Below, piece by piece: positions 27,864-36,699 of a stretch of DNA of 64,000 bases; the first letter of the stretch is position 1; every line of letters starts with the position of its first letter. The notes beneath the pieces were generated by a model. The model saw only the letters and a list, made by a program, of their open reading frames with translations, was not told the DNA's origin and did not search any database. The DNA is from AR12 sp036265915 (lineage in GTDB: Bacteria > Methylomirabilota > Methylomirabilia > Rokubacteriales > CSP1-6), in the NCBI GenBank assembly GCA_036265915.1, contig DATAOC010000095.1, positions 1-64,000 on the forward strand. Reading direction: 5' to 3'. A program made the position numbers and the translations under genes.

Positions 27864-29840
27864 TTGGACGCGCCGACCGATCAGAACCGCGAAGCGGCCA
27901 ATTACATGGAGCCGGACCCCCGGGCCCGGCTCGCCGCCATCGTCGAGTCGTCTGACGACGTCATCGTCAGCAAGACACTCGACGGCGTCATCACCTCTTG
28001 GAACAGGGCCGCCGAGCGTCTGTTCGGATGGTCGGCGGCAGAAGCGGTCGGCCGTCACATCACGCTCATCATTCCCCCCGAGCGGCACCCCGAAGAGGAC
28101 GAGGTGCTCGCGAAGCTCAGCCGCGGCGAGCGCGTGGATCACTTCGAGACCGTCCGCGTCACCAAGGACGGCCGGCTCGTAGACGTGTCCATCACCGTGT
28201 CCCCGATCAGGGACGCCACCGGCCGCGTCGTCGGCGCCTCGAAGATCGCCCGCGACATCAGTGACCGACGCCGGAACGAGCTCACGCAGGCGCGGCTCGC
28301 CGCCATCGTCGATTCCTCGGATGACGTCATCGTCAGCAAGACGCTCGGCGGAGTCATCACGTCGTGGAACGGCGCCGCCGAGCGTCTGTTTGGCTGGACG
28401 GCCGCCGAGGCAATCGGCCGGCACATCACGCTGATCGTGCCTGTCGACCGGCACGCGGAGGAGAACGAGGTGCTGGCGCGCGTCGGGCGCGGGGAGCGGG
28501 TGGATCACTTCGACACGGTGCGGATGACCAAGGACGGCCGCCTGATCCACGTCTCCATCACCGTGTCGCCCATCAAGGACGCCAGCGGCCGGATCGTCGG
28601 CGCGTCGAAGATCGCCCGCGACATCACGGACCGTCGCCGCATCGAGGACGAGCGCGCGCGGCTGCTCGTACGCGAGCGCGAGGCGCGCGAGGAGGCGGAG
28701 GCGCTCAACCGCACCAAGGATGAGCTGCTCGCCACCGTATCGCACGAGCTGCGGACGCCGCTGAACTCGATCTTCGGGTGGGCGCGCATGATGCAGACGA
28801 CGCAGATGGAGGACGGCACCCGCGCGCGCGCCATCGACGCCATCGTGCGCAACGCATCGGCACAGGCTCGGCTCATCGAGGATCTGCTCGATCTCTCGCG
28901 AATCGCGACCGGGCGCATGCGGCTGGATTTCGACGTCGTCGACCTCAATGCCGTGGTCGACGCCGCCGTGGAAACGGTGCGGCCGGCGGCCAGTGCCAAG
29001 AATATCGAGCTGGTGGTGACGCCGGACCCGTCACTCGGCACCATCATGGGCGCCGCCGACCGCCTGCAGCAGGTCGTCTGGAACCTTCTGATGAACGCGG
29101 TGAAGTTCACACCTCAGGGCGGCACCGTGAGGGTCTCGGTGCAACAGGCGGGCGGCATGGCCGAGATCGTGGTGGCCGACACCGGCGAAGGCATCGCGCC
29201 CGATCTGTTGCCCCACGTCTTCGACGCGTTCCGGCAGGAGGACAGCTCGAGCACCCGGACGCACGGCGGGCTCGGCCTCGGCCTCGCTCTCGTCCGGCAG
29301 CTGGTAGAGCTGCATGGCGGTCGGGTCCGCGGCGCGAGCCCCGGCAAGGGTGGTGGTGCGACGTTTACGGTGGCCCTACCGATGCGCGGCGTGCGCGGCG
29401 TACGGCGTGACGAGGCGGATGCGGATGCCGCCGCCCCGGTCGAACCGACGGCATTGAGCGGCGCCCGGGTCTTGCTCGTGGACGATGACCCCGATTTCAT
29501 CGACCTGGCGGCCATGATGCTGCGCGGGGCTGGGGCCGAGGTCAGGACGGCGCCATCGGTGCTCCGCGCCAGCGCCGTGCTCGACTCGCCGTGGCAGCCG
29601 AACGTCGTCGTCACGGACGTCGCCATGCCAGAAGAGGATGGCTTCGTCCTCCTGCGCACCATGCGGGCGGCGTTCAGCGAGCGTGGCCGCCGCGTCCCGA
29701 TCATCGCCATCAGTGCGTACGGCGCGCCAGAGGACCACGCGAAGGCGACTCGGGCGGGCTTCGATGTCTATCTCCAGAAGCCGGTCGACCCGCTGCGGCT
29801 CACGAGCGTGGTCGCGGAAGTCATCCGCCGCTCGAGCTGA
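27864..29840 (+). CDS. Hybrid histidine kinase: PAS-PAS-HisKA-HATPase-receiver
   Basis: 658 residues, no membrane helix. Two PAS domains, nearly identical to each other, occupy about 20-143 and 144-265. A short coiled linker leads to the H-box (TVSHELRTPLNSIFGWA), the N-box (LQQVVWNLLMNAVKFTPQGG) and ATP-lid motifs DTGEGIAPDLL and GGLGLGLALVRQL. A C-terminal receiver (about 530-655) has DDDPDF, the acceptor D in VVTDVAMPEEDG, and LQKPVDP. The TTG at 27864 has GGAGA just upstream; ATG at 27906 is an alternative. A cytosolic redox or oxygen sensor is plausible, but no cofactor ligand can be read with certainty. Confidence 0.9.
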   Translation: MDAPTDQNREAANYMEPDPRARLAAIVESSDDVIVSKTLDGVITSWNRAAERLFGWSAAEAVGRHITLIIPPERHPEEDEVLAKLSRGERVDHFETVRVTKDGRLVDVSITVSPIRDATGRVVGASKIARDISDRRRNELTQARLAAIVDSSDDVIVSKTLGGVITSWNGAAERLFGWTAAEAIGRHITLIVPVDRHAEENEVLARVGRGERVDHFDTVRMTKDGRLIHVSITVSPIKDASGRIVGASKIARDITDRRRIEDERARLLVREREAREEAEALNRTKDELLATVSHELRTPLNSIFGWARMMQTTQMEDGTRARAIDAIVRNASAQARLIEDLLDLSRIATGRMRLDFDVVDLNAVVDAAVETVRPAASAKNIELVVTPDPSLGTIMGAADRLQQVVWNLLMNAVKFTPQGGTVRVSVQQAGGMAEIVVADTGEGIAPDLLPHVFDAFRQEDSSSTRTHGGLGLGLALVRQLVELHGGRVRGASPGKGGGATFTVALPMRGVRGVRRDEADADAAAPVEPTALSGARVLLVDDDPDFIDLAAMMLRGAGAEVRTAPSVLRASAVLDSPWQPNVVVTDVAMPEEDGFVLLRTMRAAFSERGRRVPIIAISAYGAPEDHAKATRAGFDVYLQKPVDPLRLTSVVAEVIRRSS

Positions 29841-29940
29841 CGCGTTCCGCCAGCTGCTGCCGGTGCGTCCGCGCACCGAAGCGGCATGCCGCTTCACCGG
29901 CATACGGCTTGCTGCGAGCTCCGAGCCAGGAGGATTCATC

Positions 29941-30270
29941 ATGAACCGGGTCAGCGTGCTCGCCGGCTTGCTTACGATTGGTGTTCTCGGTGGCTCGACG
30001 CTCGCGCTCGCTGCCGATCCGTCGCAGGCGGACTTCGATGCCTGCAACCGGATGGCGCAGGCGAAGATGAGCAGTCCGAGCGCGTCGCCCCAGAGCCAGA
30101 CGCAATCGCCCTCGCCCGCCACGCAGCAGGCGGCGCCGAGCCCGCAGTCCGCGAGCCAGGCGCGCGTGGAGAACCAGGCCGATCAGCTGCGCGGCATTGC
30201 GGACAGCTACAAGGATGACGCGACGTATCAGCAGTCATACCGCGACTGCATGAAAGGGCGTGGCTTCTAG
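29941..30270 (+). CDS. Small exported protein with Ser/Pro/Gln-rich linker
   Basis: 109 residues: signal peptide ending at ALAA (about residue 25), a conserved-looking ADFDACNRMAQAKM, a low-complexity SPSASPQSQTQSPSPATQQA stretch and a C-terminal YQQSYRDCMKGRGF. The two cysteines at either end could form a disulfide. AGGAGG precedes the ATG. Family unknown. Confidence 0.7.
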   Translation: MNRVSVLAGLLTIGVLGGSTLALAADPSQADFDACNRMAQAKMSSPSASPQSQTQSPSPATQQAAPSPQSASQARVENQADQLRGIADSYKDDATYQQSYRDCMKGRGF

Positions 30271-30274
30271 CCGT

Positions 30275-30835
30275 TCAGTGATGGCCGTGCGCTGACGGCT
30301 GAGGCGGCGTCGCATCGGTGTAGCCGCGGAGCTGCTTGTACTGCGCGACCTGCGCGTCGGACAGGATCGCGCGCGTGGCGTTGTGGGCGGCGAGGTGAAT
30401 CGCCCGGAGCTCACCCTGCAACACGGCGATTCGCGCCACGCGGCTGCGAACCTCGGCGTCTGACACGGTCCCGGTGCGGAACGCCGCCTCGAGGAGCTCC
30501 TCCTCGTGGAGAATGTTTCCACCGACGCGTATGGCGTCGCGCTTCATGCGCTCGAAGATACCGTCGATCTGGATCCGCTGGCCGCCGGCCGCGCGCAGAT
30601 CGCCGGAGTCGATGGCGTCGAGGACGTGTCGCGGACCGGGATATCCGTTCAGCTCGGCAGCGCGAGCCAGCCCCATGCCTCGTCCGGCACGGAGGTCCGC
30701 AATCTCGCGCGCGTCGAGACCGCGGAGCCCCGAGAGCGCCTGGGCCCGGTATGGCGACCGCAGCTCGCTGCCGGCGTGCGCGGCGCCGGCGGCGAGCGCG
30801 AGCAGCAGCGAGGCAACGCGGAGGGCGAGCGACAT
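30275..30835 (-). CDS. Exported Spy/CpxP-like protein
   Basis: 186 residues: signal peptide ending AHAG (about residue 24) and a helical mature part. The C-terminal segment ILSDAQVAQYKQLRGY resembles the LTxxQ-type repeats of Spy/CpxP and CnrX-like periplasmic chaperones and metal-stress proteins, and the tail ends in HGHH. The family call is tentative. Confidence 0.55.
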   Translation of the reverse strand: MSLALRVASLLLALAAGAAHAGSELRSPYRAQALSGLRGLDAREIADLRAGRGMGLARAAELNGYPGPRHVLDAIDSGDLRAAGGQRIQIDGIFERMKRDAIRVGGNILHEEELLEAAFRTGTVSDAEVRSRVARIAVLQGELRAIHLAAHNATRAILSDAQVAQYKQLRGYTDATPPQPSAHGHH

Positions 30836-30849
30836 GGACGGCGCCGGGC

Positions 30850-31269
30850 TCAACGCGCGGGCGGATCTTGCCCGTTGCCGTCGAGCCGCTCGCGGCTGCG
30901 CCGGACCACCTCCCGCGAGAGGCGCGCGAGCTGGCGCGAGTTCGCGATGCGAAGCTCCGACCGCAGCACGTCCCAGCAGTGATGGTGAAACACGTCCCCG
31001 TGCTCCGAGATGCCGTCCGGCGGAGCGACGGTCCGGCTGCAGCGCGTGCACTTCACGGCAGGTGCGTACACGACGGTCACGGTGCTCTCGCCGCAGGCCG
31101 TGCAGCGCGTGGCGCGCCGCGCGTAGTCATTCGAGCTGTCGAGGACGATCGGGAGGGCGCGGCGGACCGCAGTCAGAGTCTCCCGCAACGTGACCGCGAT
31201 GCAGCGATCGCAGCGCGGCTCGTCCGCCGCACCACGCAGCAGCGCGCTCACGAGGTCGGTGATGTCCAT
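30850..31269 (-). CDS. Zinc-ribbon-like protein of unknown function
   Basis: 139 residues with three CxxC pairs (CDRC, CTAC, CTRC) and a late HHHC, enough for at least one structural zinc. The N-terminal part (DITDLVSALLRGAADEPRC) and basic C-terminus (RRSRERLDGNG) suggest a small nucleic-acid- or protein-binding regulator. It lies between the Spy-like and CheB-like genes. Family not recognised. Confidence 0.6.
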   Translation of the reverse strand: MDITDLVSALLRGAADEPRCDRCIAVTLRETLTAVRRALPIVLDSSNDYARRATRCTACGESTVTVVYAPAVKCTRCSRTVAPPDGISEHGDVFHHHCWDVLRSELRIANSRQLARLSREVVRRSRERLDGNGQDPPAR

Positions 31270-31278
31270 CGGTGATAT

Positions 31279-31938
31279 TTAGCCCTCGCGTCGTGCGATG
31301 GTCAAGCCCGGTACGTGATCGACGCTCTCACCGACGGCCAGCTTCGGCAGAACGTCGGCGAGCTCATCCACCGCGAGGACGGCGTCGACGCCGTCGTGCC
31401 TGATGGCGGCCAGGGGCAACGTCGGATGTCGGGCCTCGGACGGTTTTTCGACGAACACCAGGCCTCCGGCGCGCTTGATGGCCGTGGCGCCCGTCACGCC
31501 GTCGGTACCGACGCCGGACAGCAGGACGCCGATCACGCGCGGCCCGTAGGCCGCTGCCGCGGAGCGGAACAATGGATCGATGGCCGGACGCGTCAGATGC
31601 TCACGCGGATCGCGGCTGAGGTGAATGCGGTCCTTCTGCACGAGGAGATGCTGATCGGGAACGGCGACGTAGACGGATCCTGGGCCGAACGCGGCCCCGT
31701 CGGTGGCGGCCACAACGGGGAGGCGGCCGGCGCGGGCGAGGATTGCCGGGAGGCTGGAGGCCTGTGTCGGGCGCATGTGCAGGACGACCGCCAGTGCCGC
31801 CGGCAGGCGCGCGGGAAGCCGCGCGAAGAGTCGGCTCAGCGCCTCCACGCCGCCCGCGGAGGCACCGATGACGACGACGTCCCGCGGCACGGCTTCGCGA
31901 TTGATCCTCGCGCGGCCCGCCGCGTCAGGAATGGCCAT
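31279..31938 (-). CDS. CheB-type methylesterase domain protein
   Basis: 219 residues covering only the catalytic domain of CheB, without the receiver. The triad is visible: S27 in GASAGGVEAL, H54 in VVLHMRPTQ and D146 in LLSGVGTDGVTGA. Family enzymes remove methyl groups (or deamidate) on chemoreceptors. AGGAG five bases upstream sets the ATG at 31938. No chemotaxis genes are in the window, so it may serve a non-flagellar signalling pathway. Confidence 0.88.
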   Translation of the reverse strand: MAIPDAAGRARINREAVPRDVVVIGASAGGVEALSRLFARLPARLPAALAVVLHMRPTQASSLPAILARAGRLPVVAATDGAAFGPGSVYVAVPDQHLLVQKDRIHLSRDPREHLTRPAIDPLFRSAAAAYGPRVIGVLLSGVGTDGVTGATAIKRAGGLVFVEKPSEARHPTLPLAAIRHDGVDAVLAVDELADVLPKLAVGESVDHVPGLTIARREG

Positions 31939-32016
31939 GGCTGCTCCTGTGCGCGGGACTGACGCAGCCCCGCGCACAGTCTACACTCGCGCGATGCCGG
32001 TCAGCCGTGCAGGGGG

Positions 32017-32424
32017 TCAGCGAGTTTCGGTCGGACGCAGTACCGATCGGTGACCGGCCGCGCGGTGGGGCGCGATGCGCCAGCGGCCATAGGCGACGAA
32101 CGCCGCGAGCACGCCGACCACGAGCGGGATGAGCGCCGGCGCGACCTGGCCGCCGGCGAGCGTTACCACGGTGGCACCGATCATGATGATCACGAGGCCG
32201 GCCGCCGCCAGCGGCGTGAGCCCCGGGCGGATGCCGAAGAGGCCGGGCAGGAGGAGGCCGAGGGCGCCGAGGACTTCGGCCACGGCGATGAAGCGCAGGA
32301 ATGGGCCCGGGATGGGTACCGGCCCGGTGAGCTGATCGAGGGGAAGGACCAGCTTCATGACGCCGGCGAAGAGAAACAGCGCCGCCAGGAGCGCCTGCAC
32401 CGTCCACAGCGCGTATCTCACCAT
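32017..32424 (-). CDS. DoxX-family membrane protein
   Basis: 135 residues with four helices and the DoxX features LFLFAGVMKLVLPLDQL and FLRFIAVAEVLGALGLLLPG. DoxX proteins are associated with thiosulfate:quinone oxidoreductases and redox stress. AGGAG precedes the ATG. It lies 39 bases after sorB on the same strand, so it may accept electrons from the sulfite dehydrogenase (inference). Confidence 0.85.
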   Translation of the reverse strand: MVRYALWTVQALLAALFLFAGVMKLVLPLDQLTGPVPIPGPFLRFIAVAEVLGALGLLLPGLFGIRPGLTPLAAAGLVIIMIGATVVTLAGGQVAPALIPLVVGVLAAFVAYGRWRIAPHRAAGHRSVLRPTETR

Positions 32425-32463
32425 CGATCTCCTGTGAGGGGCGCGCTCGCGGCCCGCCGCTCG

Positions 32464-32772
32464 CTAGTCTCCGTACTGGGTGGCCAGGTACTCGACGATC
32501 GTCCGTGCGTCGGCGTCGCTCACGGGTGCGCCGAAGACCTTGATCATCTTCGTGACCACGGCGTCCCACTGCTTGGCGCCGCCGCGCGGCTGGATCACGA
32601 TGTAGTCGGTCGAATGACACGCGACGCACTGCTGCCGCGTCGCCTCCACACCGGCGCCGGGCTTCAGGGTGGCGAAGGGTTGATCGGGCGGCATCGCGAT
32701 CGTCTTGTCGGCGGCGTCAGCGCCGCGCACGAGCATCACGAGCAGGAGGGTGGCGAGCAAGGCGAGTCGCAC
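32464..32772 (-). CDS. sorB: Cytochrome c subunit of sulfite dehydrogenase
   Basis: 102 residues with a signal peptide ending ADAA and one haem site, CVACH, followed by VTKMIKVFGAPVSDADA, whose Met is the likely sixth ligand. Size and position next to the molybdopterin gene match SorB, which takes electrons from SorA. The ATG is nine bases after the sorA stop. Confidence 0.85.
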   Translation of the reverse strand: MRLALLATLLLVMLVRGADAADKTIAMPPDQPFATLKPGAGVEATRQQCVACHSTDYIVIQPRGGAKQWDAVVTKMIKVFGAPVSDADARTIVEYLATQYGD

Positions 32773-32781
32773 GGCCGCGTC

Positions 32782-33993
32782 CTACCCGACCTGCACGTCG
32801 ATCGACTCGATCACGTTGCGCAGATACCCCGCCGGGTTCCAGCGCGGCTCGCGGCTCTGTGACTCGCCGATCGCGTTGAAGGCGCGGACGAGCAGCCGCG
32901 CGGATCCCGCCTGCCTCGGCGTCCACGACGCGCTCCACTCCCGGAACGAGTAGCGACCCAGATCGGCGCCGAGGCTGGCGCGCCGCCACGTGGCGCCATC
33001 GTCGTCCGAGACGTCGACCTCGCGGATGCCGGCGCCGCCGTCGAACGCGACGCCCTTGAGCGTCATCGCACGACCCGGCGCCACGCGCGCGCCGGGCGAC
33101 GGCGACGCGATGAAGGAGCGCACGGACATGCGATTGATCGGCACCGTGCGGGCGGGCGCGGTTCCCGGTGGAACGCAGCCGCACGCGTTGTCCGGAATGC
33201 GATACCCGGGCTTCATCCAGAACTTCTCGAAGGGCTGGTCGACCAGCTCGATCGCGGTGAGGTGCTTGACCCAGTACGTGGCGTACCAGCCGGGCACGAC
33301 GAGCCGCGCGGGATAACCGTTCAGCATCGGCAGAGGCGCGCCGTTCATCTGGTAGGCGACGAGGACGTCCGGATCCTCGATGACACGAGTGACGTCGAGA
33401 CTTTTCACGAAGTCCGGCACCGAGGGGAAGGCCGGCTTGTCCAGCCCGTCGAACGTGGCTTGCACGGCCGTTGCGCGTGGCCCGGCCGCCGCCAGGATGT
33501 CCTTCAGTCGAGCGCCGACCCACTCAGCGTTGCCCATCGCGCCGTCGCCCCACTGGCCGCCGAGCACACGCGGCGCGAAGCGGCCGCGACTGTTGCCGGA
33601 GCACTGGTTCACGGCGGTCACGCGCGCGGCGGGAAACTTCGTCTTCAGATCGTCGAGCGAGAGCTCCAGGGGCCGGTCGACGAGCCCGGTGATCCGCAGG
33701 CGCCACGTGGCGAGGTCGACCTCCAGCGGAATCGGGAAGACGTGATAGCGCACGAAGAACGCCTCGTTCGGTGTGATGGCGCGGTCGAAGTACGACATCG
33801 GCGTCTCGAGCTGGGGCGGCCGCGACGTGAGCAGAATCAGATCGGTCTTCTCCGGGTATCGCACGAGCGGCCGGCCGGCAAGGACAGGATCCGCCTGCGC
33901 CGAGGCGCTCGTCGCGCGCCAGCCGCCCGCGGCGAGCAGCGTACCGAATCCTGCCAGTCCCTTGACGACGTCGCGGCGTGATGGGCTCTTCAT
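32782..33993 (-). CDS. sorA: Sulfite dehydrogenase, molybdopterin subunit
   Basis: 403 residues with a twin-arginine signal (SRRDVVKGLAGFGTLLAAGG). The sulfite-oxidase Mo domain follows, with the Mo-ligating C131 in VNQCSGNSRG, and a C-terminal Mo-co dimerisation domain from about 290 (MTLKGVAFDGGAGIREV). It oxidises sulfite to sulfate in the periplasm and passes electrons to the adjacent cytochrome. I chose the ATG at 33993 because the Tat motif follows at once; the further upstream start would bury it. A TSUP exporter sits elsewhere in the window (19783). Confidence 0.92.
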   Translation of the reverse strand: MKSPSRRDVVKGLAGFGTLLAAGGWRATSASAQADPVLAGRPLVRYPEKTDLILLTSRPPQLETPMSYFDRAITPNEAFFVRYHVFPIPLEVDLATWRLRITGLVDRPLELSLDDLKTKFPAARVTAVNQCSGNSRGRFAPRVLGGQWGDGAMGNAEWVGARLKDILAAAGPRATAVQATFDGLDKPAFPSVPDFVKSLDVTRVIEDPDVLVAYQMNGAPLPMLNGYPARLVVPGWYATYWVKHLTAIELVDQPFEKFWMKPGYRIPDNACGCVPPGTAPARTVPINRMSVRSFIASPSPGARVAPGRAMTLKGVAFDGGAGIREVDVSDDDGATWRRASLGADLGRYSFREWSASWTPRQAGSARLLVRAFNAIGESQSREPRWNPAGYLRNVIESIDVQVG

Positions 33994-34066
33994 CGCCTTC
34001 CTCCCCCCACTGTAGCCTACGACTGTAGCGTATGACGCTCTGCTATGCTGCGCCGGGGGAGGGATC

Positions 34067-34444
34067 ATGGCCGAATTCGAGGGGACGTCTGACACGCTGA
34101 GTCTGCAGGCGGCGCTCGAGGAGGCAGTGCGAAAGGCCTACACCGGATACGAGCGTCGCACGCACACCGAGCCGCTGCGCGGCTACGTGGTCAAGCGCAT
34201 CAGCGGACACCTCCGGACGCTCACCGTCGTGATCGAGACGGTTGCCGAGGAGCGGACGGCCAGCATGCCCGAGCCGCGCGCCGAGCCCGCGGCGCCGTCC
34301 GCACCCGACGCGGAGTCCGCGCCGCTGGCCGACACAGACGTGGTCGGCCATCTCCTTGCCAAGCAACGCCGCAACGAGCCGCTCACGGCGAACGAGCAAG
34401 CCCTGATCGATCTGCTGCGCCAGGATCCGAAGCCCGATCGGTAG
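34067..34444 (+). CDS. Small charged protein of unknown function
   Basis: 125 residues, soluble. The N-terminal half (LQAALEEAVRKAYTG, YVVKRISGHLRTLTVVIE) could form a helix plus strands, then an Ala/Pro/Glu-rich linker leads to LLAKQRRNEPLTANEQALID. GGGAGGGA precedes the ATG. It ends five bases before the phosphatase-like gene. Family not recognised. Confidence 0.65.
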   Translation: MAEFEGTSDTLSLQAALEEAVRKAYTGYERRTHTEPLRGYVVKRISGHLRTLTVVIETVAEERTASMPEPRAEPAAPSAPDAESAPLADTDVVGHLLAKQRRNEPLTANEQALIDLLRQDPKPDR

Positions 34445-34449
34445 TCCGC

Positions 34450-35046
34450 ATGCGTGTCGCACGCGTCGGTCGAGTGGTGGCGATCCTCCTCGTTCTGCTC
34501 GCGCTCGTATCGGCGAAGACGCTCACCGCCTCAGCGGCCGGCGGGGATTCGACTGAGACGCAAGCTGTCTGGACGGCGCTGCGTGCGCCAGGCACGGTGA
34601 TCGTGCTGCGCCACAGCTTCGCGCCCGGTGGCTTCGATCCCCCGGACGCGCGCCTGGATGACTGCTCCACCCAGCGCAACCTCGACGACCGCGGGCGCGC
34701 GCAGGCACGGCGGATCGGCGAGGCGTTCCGCGCGCACGGCATCGAGGTCGGCGATGTTCTCGCGAGCCCGCGCTGCCGCTGCCTCGATACGGCACGGCTG
34801 GCCTTCGGTCGTGTGGAGGCCTGGGACCCGCTGCAGGGCGCGCTGAACGATTCGCCGCGTCGACGCGCGCAGGTCGACGCGGTGAAGCAGCGCATCGCGG
34901 CCCATCGCGACGGGCCACCGCTGGTGCTCGTCACGCACGGCAGCGTGATTGCCGACCTCACCGGTCTACAGCTGCAGATGGGCGAGCTCGTGGTCCTGCG
35001 CCGCGCGAACGAAAGCCACGTGTCGGCTGGCAGGCTGTTCCTCTGA
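34450..35046 (+). CDS. Exported histidine-phosphatase-superfamily protein
   Basis: 198 residues with an N-terminal signal helix (VAILLVLLALVSAKTLTASA). The catalytic RHG motif appears as VLRHSFAPGG, so Gly is Ser. The rest of the fold is present: RNLDDRGRAQARRIGEAFR, LASPRCRCLDTARLAFG and VLVTHGSVIADLTG, which supplies the second histidine. Family members act on phosphomonoesters; the substrate is unknown. It appears to be coupled to the small gene upstream. Confidence 0.82.
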   Translation: MRVARVGRVVAILLVLLALVSAKTLTASAAGGDSTETQAVWTALRAPGTVIVLRHSFAPGGFDPPDARLDDCSTQRNLDDRGRAQARRIGEAFRAHGIEVGDVLASPRCRCLDTARLAFGRVEAWDPLQGALNDSPRRRAQVDAVKQRIAAHRDGPPLVLVTHGSVIADLTGLQLQMGELVVLRRANESHVSAGRLFL

Positions 35047-35158
35047 TGCGCGCATAGCGCGCGGTTCGGCGCCAGTCGAAGGCTTATGCCGCACTGCGGC
35101 TTGCAGATGGTCCTACCAATTGGTACACGTACGGCCCTATCACGTAAGGAGGCCGCCT

Positions 35159-35359
35159 GTGATCACTCGTCGTGGCAGGTCGAACTTCACCCCGAGCAAC
35201 GTGACTGAAGTGCGACGGCGGTTCGACAGAATCCTTCGCACCGCGTCGCTGAAGGCCGAGAAGGAAATGAAAGCGCCGCTCGCATCCATCAAGCCGTCGA
35301 TCCCGGCCCCTACCGTGACCTGGCGGCGTAGTCCGCGGAGCAATCGCCGCCCCGCGTAG
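35159..35359 (+). CDS. Small basic protein (66 aa) with strong ribosome site
   Basis: 66 residues, strongly basic (RRGRSNFTPSNVTEVRRRFD, ending RRSPRSNRRPA). TAAGGAGG at 35145-35152 lies six bases before the GTG, an excellent ribosome site, and a strong hairpin follows 20 bases after the stop. Together they suggest a genuine, separately transcribed small gene. No family recognised; RNA or DNA binding is only suggested by charge. Confidence 0.55.
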   Translation: MITRRGRSNFTPSNVTEVRRRFDRILRTASLKAEKEMKAPLASIKPSIPAPTVTWRRSPRSNRRPA

Positions 35360-35683
35360 CTGCCGGTCGGGTGTGTCAACCCGGACGGCCGAGTGCCGTC
35401 CGGGTCGACAGCGCCGTCTTTCACGGTCTCCCCTTCGTGGTGTTCCTCCTATGTATGTCCTCGCTCGCTTGCTCTCGTCCGCTCCGTTTCGGGCGACGTG
35501 CCGTCTGTTCGGGTGAACTGCCCGGTTACGGACATCGATACGCCGCACGATTCGTCGTAAGTGGCCGCCACGGCGGATACGACAGCTGGCACCGCGGTTG
35601 CCTTGTCTAATCCGGCCATTGTTGACTGCCGTTCGACGCGCACGCCGGACGCATACGACCATGCTCAACAGGGAGATCGAGTC
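35360..35683. other. 324-base gap without a supportable gene
   Basis: Apart from the hairpin at 35379-35405 I see no coding signal here. Short open frames exist on both strands, but none has a ribosome site or protein-like composition. The GC content looks lower than in the flanks (for example around 35440-35480), consistent with a regulatory region for the sigma-like gene at 35684. Confidence 0.5.
35379..35405 (+). terminator. Rho-independent-like terminator
   Basis: An 11-base perfect inverted repeat (35379-35389 against 35395-35405) around a five-base loop, 20 bases after the stop of the 66-residue gene. A T/C-rich stretch (gtctttcacggtctccccttcg) follows but not a true T-run. Confidence 0.65.
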
Positions 35684-36241
35684 GTGACGAAGTCGCCGGA
35701 CACCGACGCCGCCGAGCAGCTGATCGAGCGGTACGCGGAGCGCATCTTCCAGCTCGCCATGCGGGTCACGGGAGACGGGGAGCAGGCGATCGAGGCCACC
35801 GAGGAAGCCGTGCGTCGCATCGCGCGGGAGGTGAATCCCGCCGAAGATGCGGCAAGGCAGAAGGCGTGCATCGATCGCATCACCGCGCGCGCGGCGTATG
35901 ACGCACTCCGGCGTCGCGCCGGCGGACGCGAGGAGCTCGCGCTGGCGGACCTCCTACCGCCGATCGACGACGACGGCCATCATTTCACGCCGATGCCCGA
36001 CTGGTCCGCGCGTCTCGACGGTGTGCCGGGACCCGCGCTCAACGGTGCGCTGTCCGCCGCCCTCGACGCGCTGCCGCCGGAGTACCGCGTGGCCCTCGTG
36101 CTCCGGGACGCGCAAGCATTCACGCTCGAGGACATCGCGGCCGTTCTGGGAACGAGCGCTGCGGTTGCCGCGTCCCGCGTCCACCGGGCGCGTCTCTTCG
36201 TCCGGCAACGTCTCACGCGAGACCTGGTCTCGGCGGCCTGA
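35684..36241 (+). CDS. ECF-like sigma factor, divergent region 2
   Basis: 185 residues. The N-terminal half resembles sigma region 2 (LIERYAERIFQLAMRVTGDG, then ATEEAVRRIARE) but lacks the usual D-A-E-D-x-x-Q-E core. Region 4 is clear: ALDALPPEYRVALVLRDAQA, LEDIAAVLGTSAAVAASRVH and RARLFVRQRL. GGGAG eight bases before the GTG sets the start. No anti-sigma gene is adjacent. Confidence 0.75.
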   Translation: MTKSPDTDAAEQLIERYAERIFQLAMRVTGDGEQAIEATEEAVRRIAREVNPAEDAARQKACIDRITARAAYDALRRRAGGREELALADLLPPIDDDGHHFTPMPDWSARLDGVPGPALNGALSAALDALPPEYRVALVLRDAQAFTLEDIAAVLGTSAAVAASRVHRARLFVRQRLTRDLVSAA

Positions 36242-36264
36242 CCGCCGCCGGCGGCCGACGCGCT

Positions 36265-36699
36265 CTACTGAAAGACGGGTGGGGCGCTGTCGCTGTAGAC
36301 CAGGTACGCGCGTGCCACCAGGCCGAGCGCGTAGAGGGACTGGGGAACCCATGACGGGCTGGTGGCGTAGATCGCCGCGAGCGCGCTCATGCTGATCACG
36401 GGCAGTGACAACCACGCAGGCAGGTGGATCGAGACCAGCAACGCCTCGAACATCTTCACCACGAGGACGGCCAGCATCGCGACGACGAAGGCGGCGATCG
36501 GGGTCACCAGCGACACCGCGATGAGGGCCGTCAGCGCGTCGCTCCGCGCGCTCTCGGGGTGCTGGAACGCCGTGCGAACCCCGGGCTGGCTGGCCAGGGA
36601 CACGAGGCGGTCCTCGAGGCCGATCGACTGCGACAGATAGCGGAGCCCGATTCCGACGACGACCACGATCGCTAGCACCATCGGCAGCCGGCGTCTCAT
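36265..36699 (-). CDS. Membrane protein of unknown function
   Basis: 144 residues with three or four helices (PMVLAIVVVVGIGLRYL, ALIAVSLVTPIAAFVVAMLA, LPVISMSALAAIYA, SLYALGLVARAYLVY). It is convergent with the sigma-like gene and divergent from the serine protease. Not recognised. Confidence 0.6.
   Translation of the reverse strand: MRRRLPMVLAIVVVVGIGLRYLSQSIGLEDRLVSLASQPGVRTAFQHPESARSDALTALIAVSLVTPIAAFVVAMLAVLVVKMFEALLVSIHLPAWLSLPVISMSALAAIYATSPSWVPQSLYALGLVARAYLVYSDSAPPVFQ

Noticed and set aside
35371..35610. A 79-codon plus-strand ORF in the gap before the sigma-like gene
   Set aside because: No ribosome site, it overlaps the terminator-like hairpin, and the composition is not protein-like.
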